Positions 1 to 8,093 of a stretch of DNA of 40,341 nt are shown here, one piece after another. A program made the position numbers and the translations under genes. The stretch comes from Candidatus Thiodiazotropha sp. (ex Codakia rugifera) (GTDB lineage: Bacteria; Pseudomonadota; Gammaproteobacteria; Chromatiales; Chromatiaceae): assembly GCA_025656675.1 (NCBI GenBank), contig JAHXHN010000014.1, positions 1 through 40,341 of the forward strand, written 5' to 3'. Below the pieces are notes generated by a model. It saw nothing but the letters and a program-made list of their open reading frames with translations, was not told the origin of the DNA and did not search any database. Numbering within the stretch: position 1 is the first letter of the stretch; the number at the start of each line of letters is the position of its first letter.

Positions 1-44
1 CTGCGGGCTAAGGCTAAAAAAGCAAAGCGAATAGCAACCCCCTG

Positions 45-84
45 GCCGGACGGTGAGATTGTCTCAAACCGTCCGGCTTTTTTT
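45..84 (+). terminator. Rho-independent terminator of the gene left of the window
   Basis: A perfect 10-bp stem (GCCGGACGGT at 45-54 with ACCGTCCGGC at 68-77) is extended by inner GAGA/TCTC pairing and followed by a run of seven T. It must end a gene that begins left of the window. Two frames are open upstream: one stops with TAG at 32-34, just before the hairpin, which is the natural gene end; the other runs through the hairpin to a stop at 97-99. Too little remains to name that gene. Confidence 0.9.
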
Positions 85-423
85 GGGGCTGCCATTTAGC
101 TGATTTCAGCTTATTTTTATCGAATTGGCCGGATCTGAAATGATGGCTTGATTGTACCCAGCAAGCGTGTTTTTTCAGGTTAGGAAGCCTGTCTGGTAAC
201 TGTCACTAACACCCTTGATTTTTGTGCCGTTTTTCTACTTTGACCTTAGTCAAGGATGGGAGATGGGAGGAAATTAAAGTGGCATTCAGACTGAACAAAC
301 ATGACCGTCATGTGAAGTTCACGCTATTGAGTCAAAGGTTTCCTTGAGATCAAGGGTATATCGCCAGGCCAATCAACTGCATAGCCGGTGTGTTCACCCC
401 GTACATAACGACAGGTCTTACCT
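85..423 (+). other. Intergenic leader of the nir operon
   Basis: No convincing coding sequence is present. The stretch holds the DNR/FNR-type box at 240-253 and about 170 bp of leader before the nirE start codon. No clear riboswitch fold was recognised by eye. The ribosome-binding site in front of nirE is weak. Confidence 0.6.
240..253 (+). promoter_or_regulatory. DNR/FNR/NNR-type binding site upstream of nirE
   Basis: The sequence TTGAC-CTTA-GTCAA is a perfect inverted repeat with a 4-bp spacer. It matches the TTGAC-N4-GTCAA form bound by Crp/Fnr-family nitrogen-oxide regulators (DNR, NNR) and is close to FNR TTGAT-N4-ATCAA. If the site is centred at -41.5, transcription would start near 288; an AT-rich stretch at 272-278 could serve as a weak -10 element. 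Its position before a heme d1 operon fits activation under low oxygen with nitrogen oxides. The match is seen directly; the identity of the regulator is inferred. Confidence 0.75.
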
Positions 424-1212
424 ATGAATACGAAAGGGGTTGTTTATCTGGTGGGCTCGGGACCTGGTGATCCCGATCTGTTGACTGTCAAAGCGCTCAG
501 ATTAATGTGTTCTGCCGATGCGGTGGTCTATGATCGGCTTGTCTCACCGGAGATCATGGAAATGGTTCCGCCTGGCGTTACACGCATTGCTGTGGGTAAG
601 GTCCCCGGCATGCATTGTGTGCCACAGGATGAGATAAATTCCCTGCTTGCGAGTCTGGCCAAAAGAGCCCGGAATGTCGTACGCCTCAAGGGTGGTGATC
701 CCTTTGTCTTTGGGCGTGGCAGTGAAGAGGCGCTCTATCTGCGCCAGCAGGGTATTCGCTTCGAGGTCGTTCCCGGTATTACCGCTGCTTCTGCAGTCAC
801 AACCTATGCGGGTATTCCGCTTACCCATCGCTCGATGAGTCGGGGAGTGAGATTGGTTACCGGTCATTTTCGGGAAGATGAAGCACTGGAACTCGATTGG
901 GAAAAGTTGGCAGATGCAACGGCAACGCTGGTGGTCTACATGGGACTGTCCAATCTGAGTGAGATTGTGCAACAGCTGATCGCTGTTGGACGCGGGCCGG
1001 ATACACCGGCAGCGGTCGTCCAGGAGGGCACAACACCACGCCAGCGTATGGTACAGGGAACGCTCGCGACACTGAATCTACGGGTAGCGGAAGCTGGGCT
1101 CAGTTCACCGGTGATTATTATCGTCGGAGAGACAGTGGCCCTGGCAGAGCAACTTGCCTGGTTCGAGCCTCAGGAGGTCTGCGATGAAACGCCCTGTATT
1201 GATCGCTGTTAG
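424..1212 (+). CDS. nirE: Uroporphyrinogen-III C-methyltransferase (heme d1 branch)
   Basis: This SAM-dependent methyltransferase converts uroporphyrinogen III to precorrin-2, the first step towards siroheme and heme d1. The 262 residues are the usual SUMT length and carry the family motifs: the N-terminal glycine-rich GSGPGDPDLLT, YDRLV, the RLKGGDPFVFGRGSEE stretch, VPGITAASA and PLTHR. There is no fused CysG dehydrogenase/ferrochelatase half. As first gene of a heme d1 operon it is best called NirE rather than CobA, though sequence alone does not separate the two. Its 3' end overlaps the next gene by 29 bp, and the DNR-type box lies upstream. Confidence 0.93.
   Translation: MNTKGVVYLVGSGPGDPDLLTVKALRLMCSADAVVYDRLVSPEIMEMVPPGVTRIAVGKVPGMHCVPQDEINSLLASLAKRARNVVRLKGGDPFVFGRGSEEALYLRQQGIRFEVVPGITAASAVTTYAGIPLTHRSMSRGVRLVTGHFREDEALELDWEKLADATATLVVYMGLSNLSEIVQQLIAVGRGPDTPAAVVQEGTTPRQRMVQGTLATLNLRVAEAGLSSPVIIIVGETVALAEQLAWFEPQEVCDETPCIDRC
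1172..1178 (+). promoter_or_regulatory. Ribosome-binding site deciding the nirC start
   Basis: AGGAGGT sits 5 bp before the ATG at 1184 and inside the end of nirE. It favours this ATG over an in-frame TTG at 1154. Confidence 0.8.
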
Positions 1213-1501
1213 CCTCATACTATGGGCTCAAGGCAGTTGGTCTACGGAAATCTCCACACCACGCCGCATTGAACTCCTCAATCTGCTCAAACACGATTGT
1301 GGATCCTGTCATGGACTCACTCTAAAAGGTGGGCTGGGACCTGCTTTGACACCGGATTACCTAGTGGGTAAACCGATCGATTTTCTTGTGGCGACCATAT
1401 TATATGGTCGACCCGGTACTCCCATGCCACCTTGGCGACCATTTTTGTCCGATCCAGAGGCGTTCTGGTTGGCGGAACAGATCAAAGCGGGTGTGAGATG
1501 A
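1184..1501 (+). CDS. nirC: Periplasmic monohaem cytochrome c, NirC-like
   Basis: A 105-residue protein with an N-terminal signal peptide (about residues 1-20), one haem c motif CGSCH (C39, C42, H43), and a later MPPW (M81), where the methionine is the likely sixth haem ligand. NirC (cytochrome c55x) proteins are about this size; they are periplasmic and can pass electrons to cd1 nitrite reductase or take part in its maturation. The gene overlaps nirE upstream and shares an ATGA stop/start overlap with nirF downstream, so translation is coupled. Other small cytochromes c would look similar, but the location between nirE and nirF supports NirC. Confidence 0.85.
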   Translation: MKRPVLIAVSLILWAQGSWSTEISTPRRIELLNLLKHDCGSCHGLTLKGGLGPALTPDYLVGKPIDFLVATILYGRPGTPMPPWRPFLSDPEAFWLAEQIKAGVR

Positions 1502-2670
1502 AAATTCTGATCCTCATATTCCTGATCTGTACAGCATGCTACACACCGCTGTTGGCCAGCGAAGAACGGGGAACCGGTGATCTCGGTGTGGTCGTAGAAC
1601 GAGCAGATGGCAGTCTGCAGGTGATTGAGAGCACTGGCAATACCGTGTTGGGTCGCATCGAGGGATTGGGTGACCTGTCTCATGCATCCGCAGTCTTCTC
1701 CCGCGATGAAAGATTTGCCTACCTGTTTGGGCGGGACGGCGGTCTGACCAAGGTCGATATCCTGCAACGCAAAATCGTCGCACGCACTATTCAGTCTGGT
1801 AACAGTATTGGTGGTGCCATTTCACAGGATGGCTCTCTGGTCGCCGTATCCAACTATGAACCGGGTGGTGTGCGTATCTTCAATGCCAGAACCCTGGCGC
1901 CGGTCGTCGATATTCCTGCTGTATACGGCGATGGCAAACAATCGAAGGTAGTTGGTCTGGTGGATGCACCGGGAGACCGCTTCATCTTCAGCCTCTGGGA
2001 TGCGGGTGAGATCTGGGTGGCGGAGATGAAGAATCCGGACAAACCGGTCATTCACAAATACAAAAATGTGGGTGTGCAACCCTACGATGCCTTGATTACG
2101 CCGGATGGACGCTATTACATCGCCGGTCTCTACGGAGAGGATGGATTGGTTCTGCTCGATCTGTGGAACCCGGATAAGGGCCCCAAACGTATCTTGGGTG
2201 ACTACGGCAAGGGTCAACAGAAACTGCCGGTCTACAAAATGCCCCATCTCGAGGGCTGGGCGATCGCCGGTAAGCGGCTTTTTATCCCGGCGGTGGGAAG
2301 ACATCAGGTGTTGGTTGTCGATACGGACACTTGGCGTGAGGTCGATCGACTGGATGTGCATGGTCAACCGGTATTTGTGATGTCACGTCCAGACGGGCGT
2401 CATGTTTGGGTCAACTTTGCTTTTCCCAACAACGATACCATCCAGGTTTTTGATACCCAAGCGATGAAACTGGTAAAGACGTTGCGGCCAGGGAAGGGGG
2501 TATTGCATATGGAGTTCGAACCTCGCGGTGAAGAGGTTTGGGTCTCGGTACGCGATATTGACCGTCTGCAGGTCTACGACACAGAAACCTTCAAGCAAGT
2601 GGCTGAATGGCCTGCTTTGAAACCCTCCGGGATTTTTCTGACTTCCCGTGCACACCGTATAGGACTCTGA
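1498..2670 (+). CDS. nirF: Heme d1 biosynthesis protein NirF
   Basis: A 390-residue exported beta-propeller protein related to the d1 domain of cytochrome cd1 nitrite reductase. It has a hydrophobic N-terminus with ICTAC at residues 10-14, an imperfect lipobox, so lipoprotein or plain signal-peptide processing are both possible. Repeated blade-like stretches (SQDGSLVAVSNYEPGGV, TPDGRYYIAGLY, RPDGRHVWVNFA) support the fold. There is no CxxCH, which separates it from NirN and NirS. NirF is required for a late step of heme d1 formation in the periplasm; its exact reaction is less settled than that of its neighbours. The ATG at 1498 overlaps the nirC stop codon; an in-frame upstream start at 1432 would lie inside nirC. 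Confidence 0.92.
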   Translation: MKILILIFLICTACYTPLLASEERGTGDLGVVVERADGSLQVIESTGNTVLGRIEGLGDLSHASAVFSRDERFAYLFGRDGGLTKVDILQRKIVARTIQSGNSIGGAISQDGSLVAVSNYEPGGVRIFNARTLAPVVDIPAVYGDGKQSKVVGLVDAPGDRFIFSLWDAGEIWVAEMKNPDKPVIHKYKNVGVQPYDALITPDGRYYIAGLYGEDGLVLLDLWNPDKGPKRILGDYGKGQQKLPVYKMPHLEGWAIAGKRLFIPAVGRHQVLVVDTDTWREVDRLDVHGQPVFVMSRPDGRHVWVNFAFPNNDTIQVFDTQAMKLVKTLRPGKGVLHMEFEPRGEEVWVSVRDIDRLQVYDTETFKQVAEWPALKPSGIFLTSRAHRIGL

Positions 2671-2671
2671 G

Positions 2672-3157
2672 ATGGTTGCGCAAAAAGAATCGATTCTCGA
2701 CAGGCCATTGAATGAAATTGAAAAGCGGCTGTTGAACGATTTCCAGGATGGTTTTCCGCTGACACCATCCCCTTTTCAGGACATAGCTGAACAGCTAGGC
2801 AGCAATGAGCAAATTGTGATGAATACACTGGAACAGCTTCAAAGCAATGGTTTGATCAGTCGTGTGGGTCCTGTCTTTCGTCCTAACCGGGTTGGCGCTA
2901 GCACCCTTGCGGCAATGGCCGTACCCATGGAACGATTGGAGGCGGTTGCTGCCCTGGTGAGCGGCTATGGCGAGGTTAACCACAACTACGAACGTGAACA
3001 TGATTTGAATCTCTGGTTTGTCGCAACCGCCTCAGACCGGGAAAAACTGAGCAGTGTCCTCAGTGAGATTGAAACACGTACTGGGTTGGAGGTCATCGAC
3101 CTGCCTATGATTGAGGATTTCTACATCAACCTGGGGTTTCCACTGCAATGGACCTAA
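2672..3157 (+). CDS. nirD: Siroheme decarboxylase subunit, NirD-type (AsnC/Lrp-like)
   Basis: A 161-residue protein of the AsnC/Lrp-like siroheme decarboxylase family. An N-terminal winged-helix segment (about residues 14-65, with LLNDFQDGFPL and GLISRVGPVF) is followed by a ligand-binding domain with the signature VNHNYERE...LNLWFV. It removes acetate side-chain carboxyls from siroheme together with its partner. It starts 1 bp after the nirF stop and overlaps the next gene by 10 bp. Assignment to NirD rather than NirG rests on order (D-L-G-H in pseudomonads); the two are close paralogues. Confidence 0.82.
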   Translation: MVAQKESILDRPLNEIEKRLLNDFQDGFPLTPSPFQDIAEQLGSNEQIVMNTLEQLQSNGLISRVGPVFRPNRVGASTLAAMAVPMERLEAVAALVSGYGEVNHNYEREHDLNLWFVATASDREKLSSVLSEIETRTGLEVIDLPMIEDFYINLGFPLQWT

Positions 3158-3705
3158 AATCACACACCACAACTTCCGATGCAGAATCGATTGATCTTGA
3201 GCTGGTCTGCGCGATTCAGAATGGCTTGCCCCTGGTCTCCCATCCCTATGCTTACATTGCAGCACAGCTGGGGTTATCTGAAGACGAAGTACTGACACGC
3301 CTGAAACGTTTAATGGAAACCGGTGATATACGTCGTCTCGGTGTGGTGGTGCGTCATCGTGAGCTAGGTTACCGGGCGAATGCGATGGTGGTTTGGGATG
3401 TGCCAGATGAAAAGGTCACCGAAATTGGCCGCCTGATTGGCCGTCAGTCTTGTGTCACTCTCTGCTATCGACGTCCGCGCCGTCCGGGTCGTTGGCAATA
3501 TAATCTCTTCTGCATGATTCACGGTCGCAGTCGGGAAGGGGTCCTGAATAATCTGGAAAAGATGGTTGAAAGGTGCAATCTGGCTTGGATTGAGCGTGAT
3601 GTGCTGTTCAGTTTGCGTCGCTTCAAACAGCGTGGCGCCCGATACGGTGTTGATCAAGATACCTCACACAGACCAGTAAACCGTACCTTACTGGGTGTGG
3701 AGTAG
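3148..3705 (+). CDS. nirL: Siroheme decarboxylase subunit, NirL-type (AsnC/Lrp-like)
   Basis: A 185-residue partner subunit of the siroheme decarboxylase. It contains an AsnC-like helix-turn-helix (IQNGLPLVSHPYAYIAAQLG), then IRRLGVVVRHRELGYRANA, MVVWDVPDE, and the family hallmark CYRRPRR...YNLFCMIHG. The NLFCMIHG version resembles NirL; the NLFAMVHG version in the next gene resembles NirH. The start codon overlaps the end of nirD. The C-terminal 25 residues are polar and look like an extension. Which paralogue it is remains slightly uncertain, but family membership is clear. Confidence 0.82.
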   Translation: MDLKSHTTTSDAESIDLELVCAIQNGLPLVSHPYAYIAAQLGLSEDEVLTRLKRLMETGDIRRLGVVVRHRELGYRANAMVVWDVPDEKVTEIGRLIGRQSCVTLCYRRPRRPGRWQYNLFCMIHGRSREGVLNNLEKMVERCNLAWIERDVLFSLRRFKQRGARYGVDQDTSHRPVNRTLLGVE

Positions 3706-3709
3706 TTCT

Positions 3710-4696
3710 ATGCAGCCACTCTCATCCTTTGAACGCCACCTAATCAATCAATTTCAGGGTGGAGTACCGCTGGCACAACGTCCTTTCCGTCACATGGCTG
3801 AGACACTGGGTGCCGATGAGGAGCAGGTGATGACGACCATCCAACGGCTCCTGGATCAGGGTTGGTTGTCGCGCTTTGGTCCCCTCTATAACGCTGAACG
3901 TCTGGGAGGTAGTCTGGTGCTGGCTGCAATGGCCGTTCCGGAAGAACGATTTGAGCAGGTGACTGAATCAGTCAATGCATTATCGGAGGTGGCGCATAAC
4001 TATCAGCGTGACCATTGGCTGAATATGTGGTTCGTACTTGCAACCGATTCAGCAAGCACCACAGCGACAGCTGTCGAACGGATAGAGCAGGAGACAGGTC
4101 TACAGGTCCTGTCCTTCCCGAAAGAGCAGGAGTTCTATCTTGGGCTGTGGTTTGAGATAAAAGATGATGGCAGCTTCAACACCCGCTCTCTCCCTGCCAC
4201 CGAGGTATCAACAACACAGGCATTGGATGAACTGGACAAGCGAATTATTGCCGAGACCCAGGTTGGCCTGCCCCTGACACATGAGCCTTGCGAGACCATT
4301 GCGGAAAGTATCGGTTGTTGGCCCAGTGACGTTGTCACACGAATGGATGCCATGCAGGAGAGTGGTGTCATCCGGCGTCTGGGTGTGGTACCCAATCACT
4401 ATCGGCTGGGATTCAAAGGCAACGGAATGACGGTATGGAACATCCCTGATGAGCAACTGCAGAAGGCTGGTGCTCGTCTTGGTGCTATGGATTACGTCAG
4501 CCACTGCTACGCCAGGCCCCGACATATGCCGGATTGGCCCTACAATCTGTTTGCCATGGTGCATGGACGTAATCGGGAAGAGGTGATGGAGAAGGTGAGT
4601 GAGATGAACAGCTTGCTGCATCCACTCAGCATAGGTCATGAGGTGTTGTTCAGTAGTGCCGTGCTGAAAAAGACCGGCATGCGACTCGCCGTATAG
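3710..4696 (+). CDS. Fused siroheme decarboxylase, NirG-NirH
   Basis: A 328-residue protein made of two complete AsnC-type siroheme decarboxylase halves. Residues 1 to about 150 repeat the NirD/G pattern (LINQFQGGVPL, WLSRFGPLY, VAHNYQRDHWLNMWFV). Residues about 170-325 repeat the NirL/H pattern (IIAETQVGLPL, VIRRLGVVPNHY, MTVWNIPDE, CYARPRH, YNLFAMVHG). A polar linker (about 150-170) joins them. The ATG at 3710 is preceded by GGAG at 3699-3702; an in-frame GTG at 3695 lies inside the previous gene. The arrangement is the reverse of the known NirD-L fusion of Paracoccus: here D and L are separate and G and H are joined. The function is presumably shared with the other subunits in making 12,18-didecarboxysiroheme. 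Confidence 0.85.
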   Translation: MQPLSSFERHLINQFQGGVPLAQRPFRHMAETLGADEEQVMTTIQRLLDQGWLSRFGPLYNAERLGGSLVLAAMAVPEERFEQVTESVNALSEVAHNYQRDHWLNMWFVLATDSASTTATAVERIEQETGLQVLSFPKEQEFYLGLWFEIKDDGSFNTRSLPATEVSTTQALDELDKRIIAETQVGLPLTHEPCETIAESIGCWPSDVVTRMDAMQESGVIRRLGVVPNHYRLGFKGNGMTVWNIPDEQLQKAGARLGAMDYVSHCYARPRHMPDWPYNLFAMVHGRNREEVMEKVSEMNSLLHPLSIGHEVLFSSAVLKKTGMRLAV

Positions 4697-4706
4697 GTAG
4701 GCCAAT

Positions 4707-5876
4707 ATGTTTAGGATCAGCCGTTATCTTAATGCTCTGGATAAGCCAGCCTCCAGTACGCCTCGACCGGTCAAACCTACAGGTCCGGTGGTGATCTGGA
4801 ATCTGGTAAGGCGCTGTAATCTGACCTGCCGCCACTGCTATGCCACTTCGGCAGATAAGGACTTTCCCGGTGAGTTGGATACCCGGCAGGTCTATACCGT
4901 AATGGACGATCTGAAGGCATTTGGTGTACCGGTACTGATCCTCTCCGGCGGCGAGCCACTGATGCGCCCGGATATATTCGAGATCTCCCGACGTGCCAAG
5001 GCGGAGGGTTTTTATGTGGGCCTCTCCAGCAACGGTACCTTGATCACTGAAGAGACGATTGGTGATATTGCTGCAGTGGGTTACGACTATGTCGGTATCA
5101 GTATAGACGGCATGCGCGAGACCCACGACCGTTTTCGTCGCAAGCAGGGTGCTTTTGACGAATCACTCCGTGGCATCCGTCTCTGTCGCGAGGCGGGTCT
5201 CAAGGTGGGGTTGCGATTCACCCTGACACAGGAGAATGCAGCTGAGTTACCCGATCTGTTGCAATTAATGGATGCAGAGGGCGTTGACAAGTTCTACCTT
5301 TCACACCTCAACTACGCAGGTCGTGGCTATAAGAATCGCAAGGATGACGTACACCATCGGCTCACCCGGGATGCGATGGATCTGCTCTTTTCCACCTGCT
5401 GGGAGGATGTGCAGCAGGGACGACATCGAGAATTTGTTACCGGTAACAATGATGCCGACGGCGCTTACATGCTGCTTTGGGCAGAGAAACATCTACCCCA
5501 GCATTACCAGCGTCTGAACCAGATGTTGCATCGCTGGGGTGGCAACGCCAGCGGTGTGAATATCGCCAATATCGACAATGAGGGTCGTGTACATCCAGAT
5601 ACCATGTGGTGGGACTACACCCTGGGTAGTGTCAAAGAGCGTCCGTTTTCAGAGATATGGCAAGATACCTCTGATGCCCTGATGGCAGGTCTGAAGCAGA
5701 CACAACGTCCTTTGGAAGGGCGTTGTGCAAGTTGTATTCACCGTCCGATTTGCGGTGGTAACAGCCGTACCCGAGCCTGGCGTCTTACCGGCAATCCCTG
5801 GGCCGAAGATCCCGGATGCTATCTGACAGATGAGGAGATAGCATCACCCTCTGAACAGCTGACAGCGACAGGGTGA
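4707..5876 (+). CDS. nirJ: Radical SAM heme d1 synthase NirJ
   Basis: A 389-residue radical SAM enzyme of heme d1 synthesis, replacing propionate side chains of didecarboxysiroheme with oxo groups. The canonical cluster motif CNLTCRHCY gives C37, C41 and C44. An SGGEPLMRPD stretch follows. The C-terminal SPASM-like region has C340, C343, C349 and C371 (CASC...ICGGNSR...GCY), fitting an auxiliary Fe-S cluster. The length is typical. It lies 10 bp after the nirGH fusion, with a gap of 68 bp before the next gene. Confidence 0.93.
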   Translation: MFRISRYLNALDKPASSTPRPVKPTGPVVIWNLVRRCNLTCRHCYATSADKDFPGELDTRQVYTVMDDLKAFGVPVLILSGGEPLMRPDIFEISRRAKAEGFYVGLSSNGTLITEETIGDIAAVGYDYVGISIDGMRETHDRFRRKQGAFDESLRGIRLCREAGLKVGLRFTLTQENAAELPDLLQLMDAEGVDKFYLSHLNYAGRGYKNRKDDVHHRLTRDAMDLLFSTCWEDVQQGRHREFVTGNNDADGAYMLLWAEKHLPQHYQRLNQMLHRWGGNASGVNIANIDNEGRVHPDTMWWDYTLGSVKERPFSEIWQDTSDALMAGLKQTQRPLEGRCASCIHRPICGGNSRTRAWRLTGNPWAEDPGCYLTDEEIASPSEQLTATG

Positions 5877-5944
5877 AAGTGCGTTAGACTAGTGAATTCT
5901 ATTCATTGATTTAATGTGCTCCTGAGCCAGAGGGACTATCACTC

Positions 5945-6412
5945 ATGCGATCGAAGTTCTGTTGTATTACGACTGTACTGTTATTACTGCTGTCGCTTGC
6001 CATGGCCTACAAGTTTCTTTGGCAAGGCGAGGTGGCGCCAGCCAGTGACGGTCGTATCGCTATTTTGATGCCTGCAAGTGAGCGGGATCTGGTGCTCACG
6101 GAGATGCGGGGATTCTTGCAGGCGGTACAGACCATCCTCTCCGCAACTCAGGTTGAAGAGATGGTGCGGGTGGTTGAATCAGCCCGCCAAGCGGGGATGG
6201 CAGCGGGAGAGGGTATGCCGGGCAGCCTGGTTGGGCGATTACCCGCTGGTTTCAAGAAACTGGGTTTCGATACCCATAGGCGCTTTGACAATCTGGCTCT
6301 GGATGCCGAACAGCTCGGCGACCCACAGCATAGTTTGCAGCAGCTGACTGAGTTGATGACCAATTGTGTCGCCTGCCATGCTGCCTACAGGATCGATCTT
6401 CTCGAAGAGTGA
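5945..6412 (+). CDS. Small exported cytochrome c'-like protein
   Basis: A 155-residue protein with an N-terminal hydrophobic export segment (about residues 5-22) and a single haem-binding motif CVACH near the C-terminus (C141, C144, H145). The region between is mostly helical by composition. A C-terminal CxxCH on a helical bundle is the layout of cytochrome c' and related c-type cytochromes. It sits between nirJ and nirN and ends 10 bp before nirN, so it is likely co-expressed with the nir operon. It is not part of the standard nir gene set. It may bind NO or act as an electron carrier, but that is inference. GAGGGA at 5930-5935 is a usable ribosome-binding site. Confidence 0.75.
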   Translation: MRSKFCCITTVLLLLLSLAMAYKFLWQGEVAPASDGRIAILMPASERDLVLTEMRGFLQAVQTILSATQVEEMVRVVESARQAGMAAGEGMPGSLVGRLPAGFKKLGFDTHRRFDNLALDAEQLGDPQHSLQQLTELMTNCVACHAAYRIDLLEE

Positions 6413-6422
6413 CAGGAAAAAA

Positions 6423-8063
6423 ATGTTGGCGCAATACCGATTCTTAAACAGCAGCCAAGCCTTATCTGGAGATGCCAGTGACCCACTGAATAAGCCAGCC
6501 TGCAGGCTTCTTGTTAATGGAGTGCTACTGCTGATATTGCAATCACTTTCATTCAGTCATGTCGCTTTAGCTGATGCTTCGGATGTCAATACGCTCTACC
6601 AGAAACACTGCTCAGAATGCCATGGGCTGGACAGGCTGGGGGGACAAGGACCGGCATTGTTACCGGAGAATCTGCATCGTCTGAGGCCTAAGAGTGCAGT
6701 GAAATCCATTGCCGAAGGCAGACCTGCCACCCAGATGCCACCCTTTGAGAAAGTGCTGACAGGTGAACAAATCCAGTCTCTGGTGGCGTTGATCTATACC
6801 CCACTTGAGAAGATCCCCGAGTGGGGTTTTGAACAGATTCTGACCAGTCGCATTGAGTTCCACAAGCCAGGTAGTTTGCCCGATAAACCCAAATTTGCAG
6901 CCGATATCGATAATCTTTTTGTAGTGGTGGAACTGGGTGACCATCACGCGACCCTGCTGAATGGTGACAGCTTCGAGCCCATTCACCGCTTTCCCACCCG
7001 TTTTGCACTGCATGGCGGGCCTAAATATGCCCAAGGTGGACGCTATGTCTATTTTGCCTCAAGAGACGGCTGGATCAGTAAATTCGATATCTTCAATCTG
7101 ACCTACACGGCTGAAGTAAGAGCAGGTATCAATACCCGCAATCTGGCTGTCTCCCACGATGGGCGTTTCGTGATGGTTGCCAACTACCTGCCTCATTCCC
7201 TGGTGGTGCTGGATGCTGAGGATCTCAAGCCTGTGAAAGTGATCCCGGTAGCGGATGATAAGGGTAAGAGTTCTCGTGTCAGTGCAGTCTATACAGCCGA
7301 TCCTCGTTCCAGTTTTGTTGTTGCCTTGAAGGATATTCCTGAGGTATGGGAGGTCAGTTACCAGATCCCACCACCGATCGGTTTCGGCAATTGGATACAT
7401 GATTACCGGGAAGACTCGGGAGAAGGTGGCGTCAAAGATCCCTTTCCGGTACGACGCATCAAGGTTAAGGATTATCTTGACGATTTTTTTCTCAGTCAGG
7501 ACTATTCTCAGATTGCCGGCACTGCCCGCGATGGTAAGGGGCAGATTGTCGATCTTGATCTGGGTAGGGCAGTGGGTGCATTGGAGCTGCCCGGCATGCC
7601 CCACCTCAGTTCCGGCATTACCTGGCAAGCAGGTAATCGATCAGTATTGGCAACACCCAACATCAAAGCCAGCAAGGTCAGCGTGATCGATACCAAGAGT
7701 TGGAAAGTGATCAAAGAGATACCGACTCTGGGTCCCGGCTTCTTTATGCGGAGCCATGAGCGCAGCCCCTATGCCTGGGTGGATGTCTTTTTCGGTAAGG
7801 ATAAAGATGCCATGCATGTGATTGATAAACAAAGCTTGGAAGTTGTAAAAACCCTTCGCCCAGCGCCAGGTAAAACATCTGCTCATGTTGAGTTTACCAA
7901 GGATGGACGCTATGCCTTGGTCAGCATATGGGACAGCGAGGGTGCACTGGTAATCTATGACGCACAAACTCTCGAGGAGATAAAACGTTTGCCGATGAAA
8001 AAACCTTCGGGCAAATATAATGTCTACAATAAACTGACACGTTCATCAGGCACCAGTCATTAA
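6423..8063 (+). CDS. nirN: NirN, c-type cytochrome with d1-type propeller (dihydro-heme d1 dehydrogenase)
   Basis: A 546-residue exported protein with a cytochrome c domain (CSECH: C63, C66, H67; later QMPPFE) followed by an eight-bladed d1-like propeller. NirN oxidises dihydro-heme d1 in the periplasm and takes part in handing heme d1 to NirS. The QMPPF motif in place of the NirS-type MPNWG and the C-terminal KPSGKYNVYN fit NirN better than NirS. It is somewhat longer than the roughly 490-residue Pseudomonas NirN because of an N-terminal extension of about 30 residues before the hydrophobic signal. The ATG at 6423 follows ACAGGA at 6411-6416; an upstream in-frame start at 6366 lies within the previous gene. 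Confidence 0.87.
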   Translation: MLAQYRFLNSSQALSGDASDPLNKPACRLLVNGVLLLILQSLSFSHVALADASDVNTLYQKHCSECHGLDRLGGQGPALLPENLHRLRPKSAVKSIAEGRPATQMPPFEKVLTGEQIQSLVALIYTPLEKIPEWGFEQILTSRIEFHKPGSLPDKPKFAADIDNLFVVVELGDHHATLLNGDSFEPIHRFPTRFALHGGPKYAQGGRYVYFASRDGWISKFDIFNLTYTAEVRAGINTRNLAVSHDGRFVMVANYLPHSLVVLDAEDLKPVKVIPVADDKGKSSRVSAVYTADPRSSFVVALKDIPEVWEVSYQIPPPIGFGNWIHDYREDSGEGGVKDPFPVRRIKVKDYLDDFFLSQDYSQIAGTARDGKGQIVDLDLGRAVGALELPGMPHLSSGITWQAGNRSVLATPNIKASKVSVIDTKSWKVIKEIPTLGPGFFMRSHERSPYAWVDVFFGKDKDAMHVIDKQSLEVVKTLRPAPGKTSAHVEFTKDGRYALVSIWDSEGALVIYDAQTLEEIKRLPMKKPSGKYNVYNKLTRSSGTSH

Positions 8064-8093
8064 GCTGGGTCCTAAATCAACAGGTAAAAAGTA

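Noticed and set aside
6423-8063. Reading this gene as NirS, the nitrite reductase itself
   Set aside because: The cytochrome domain has QMPPF rather than the NirS MPNWG pattern, and the propeller and C-terminus resemble NirN.
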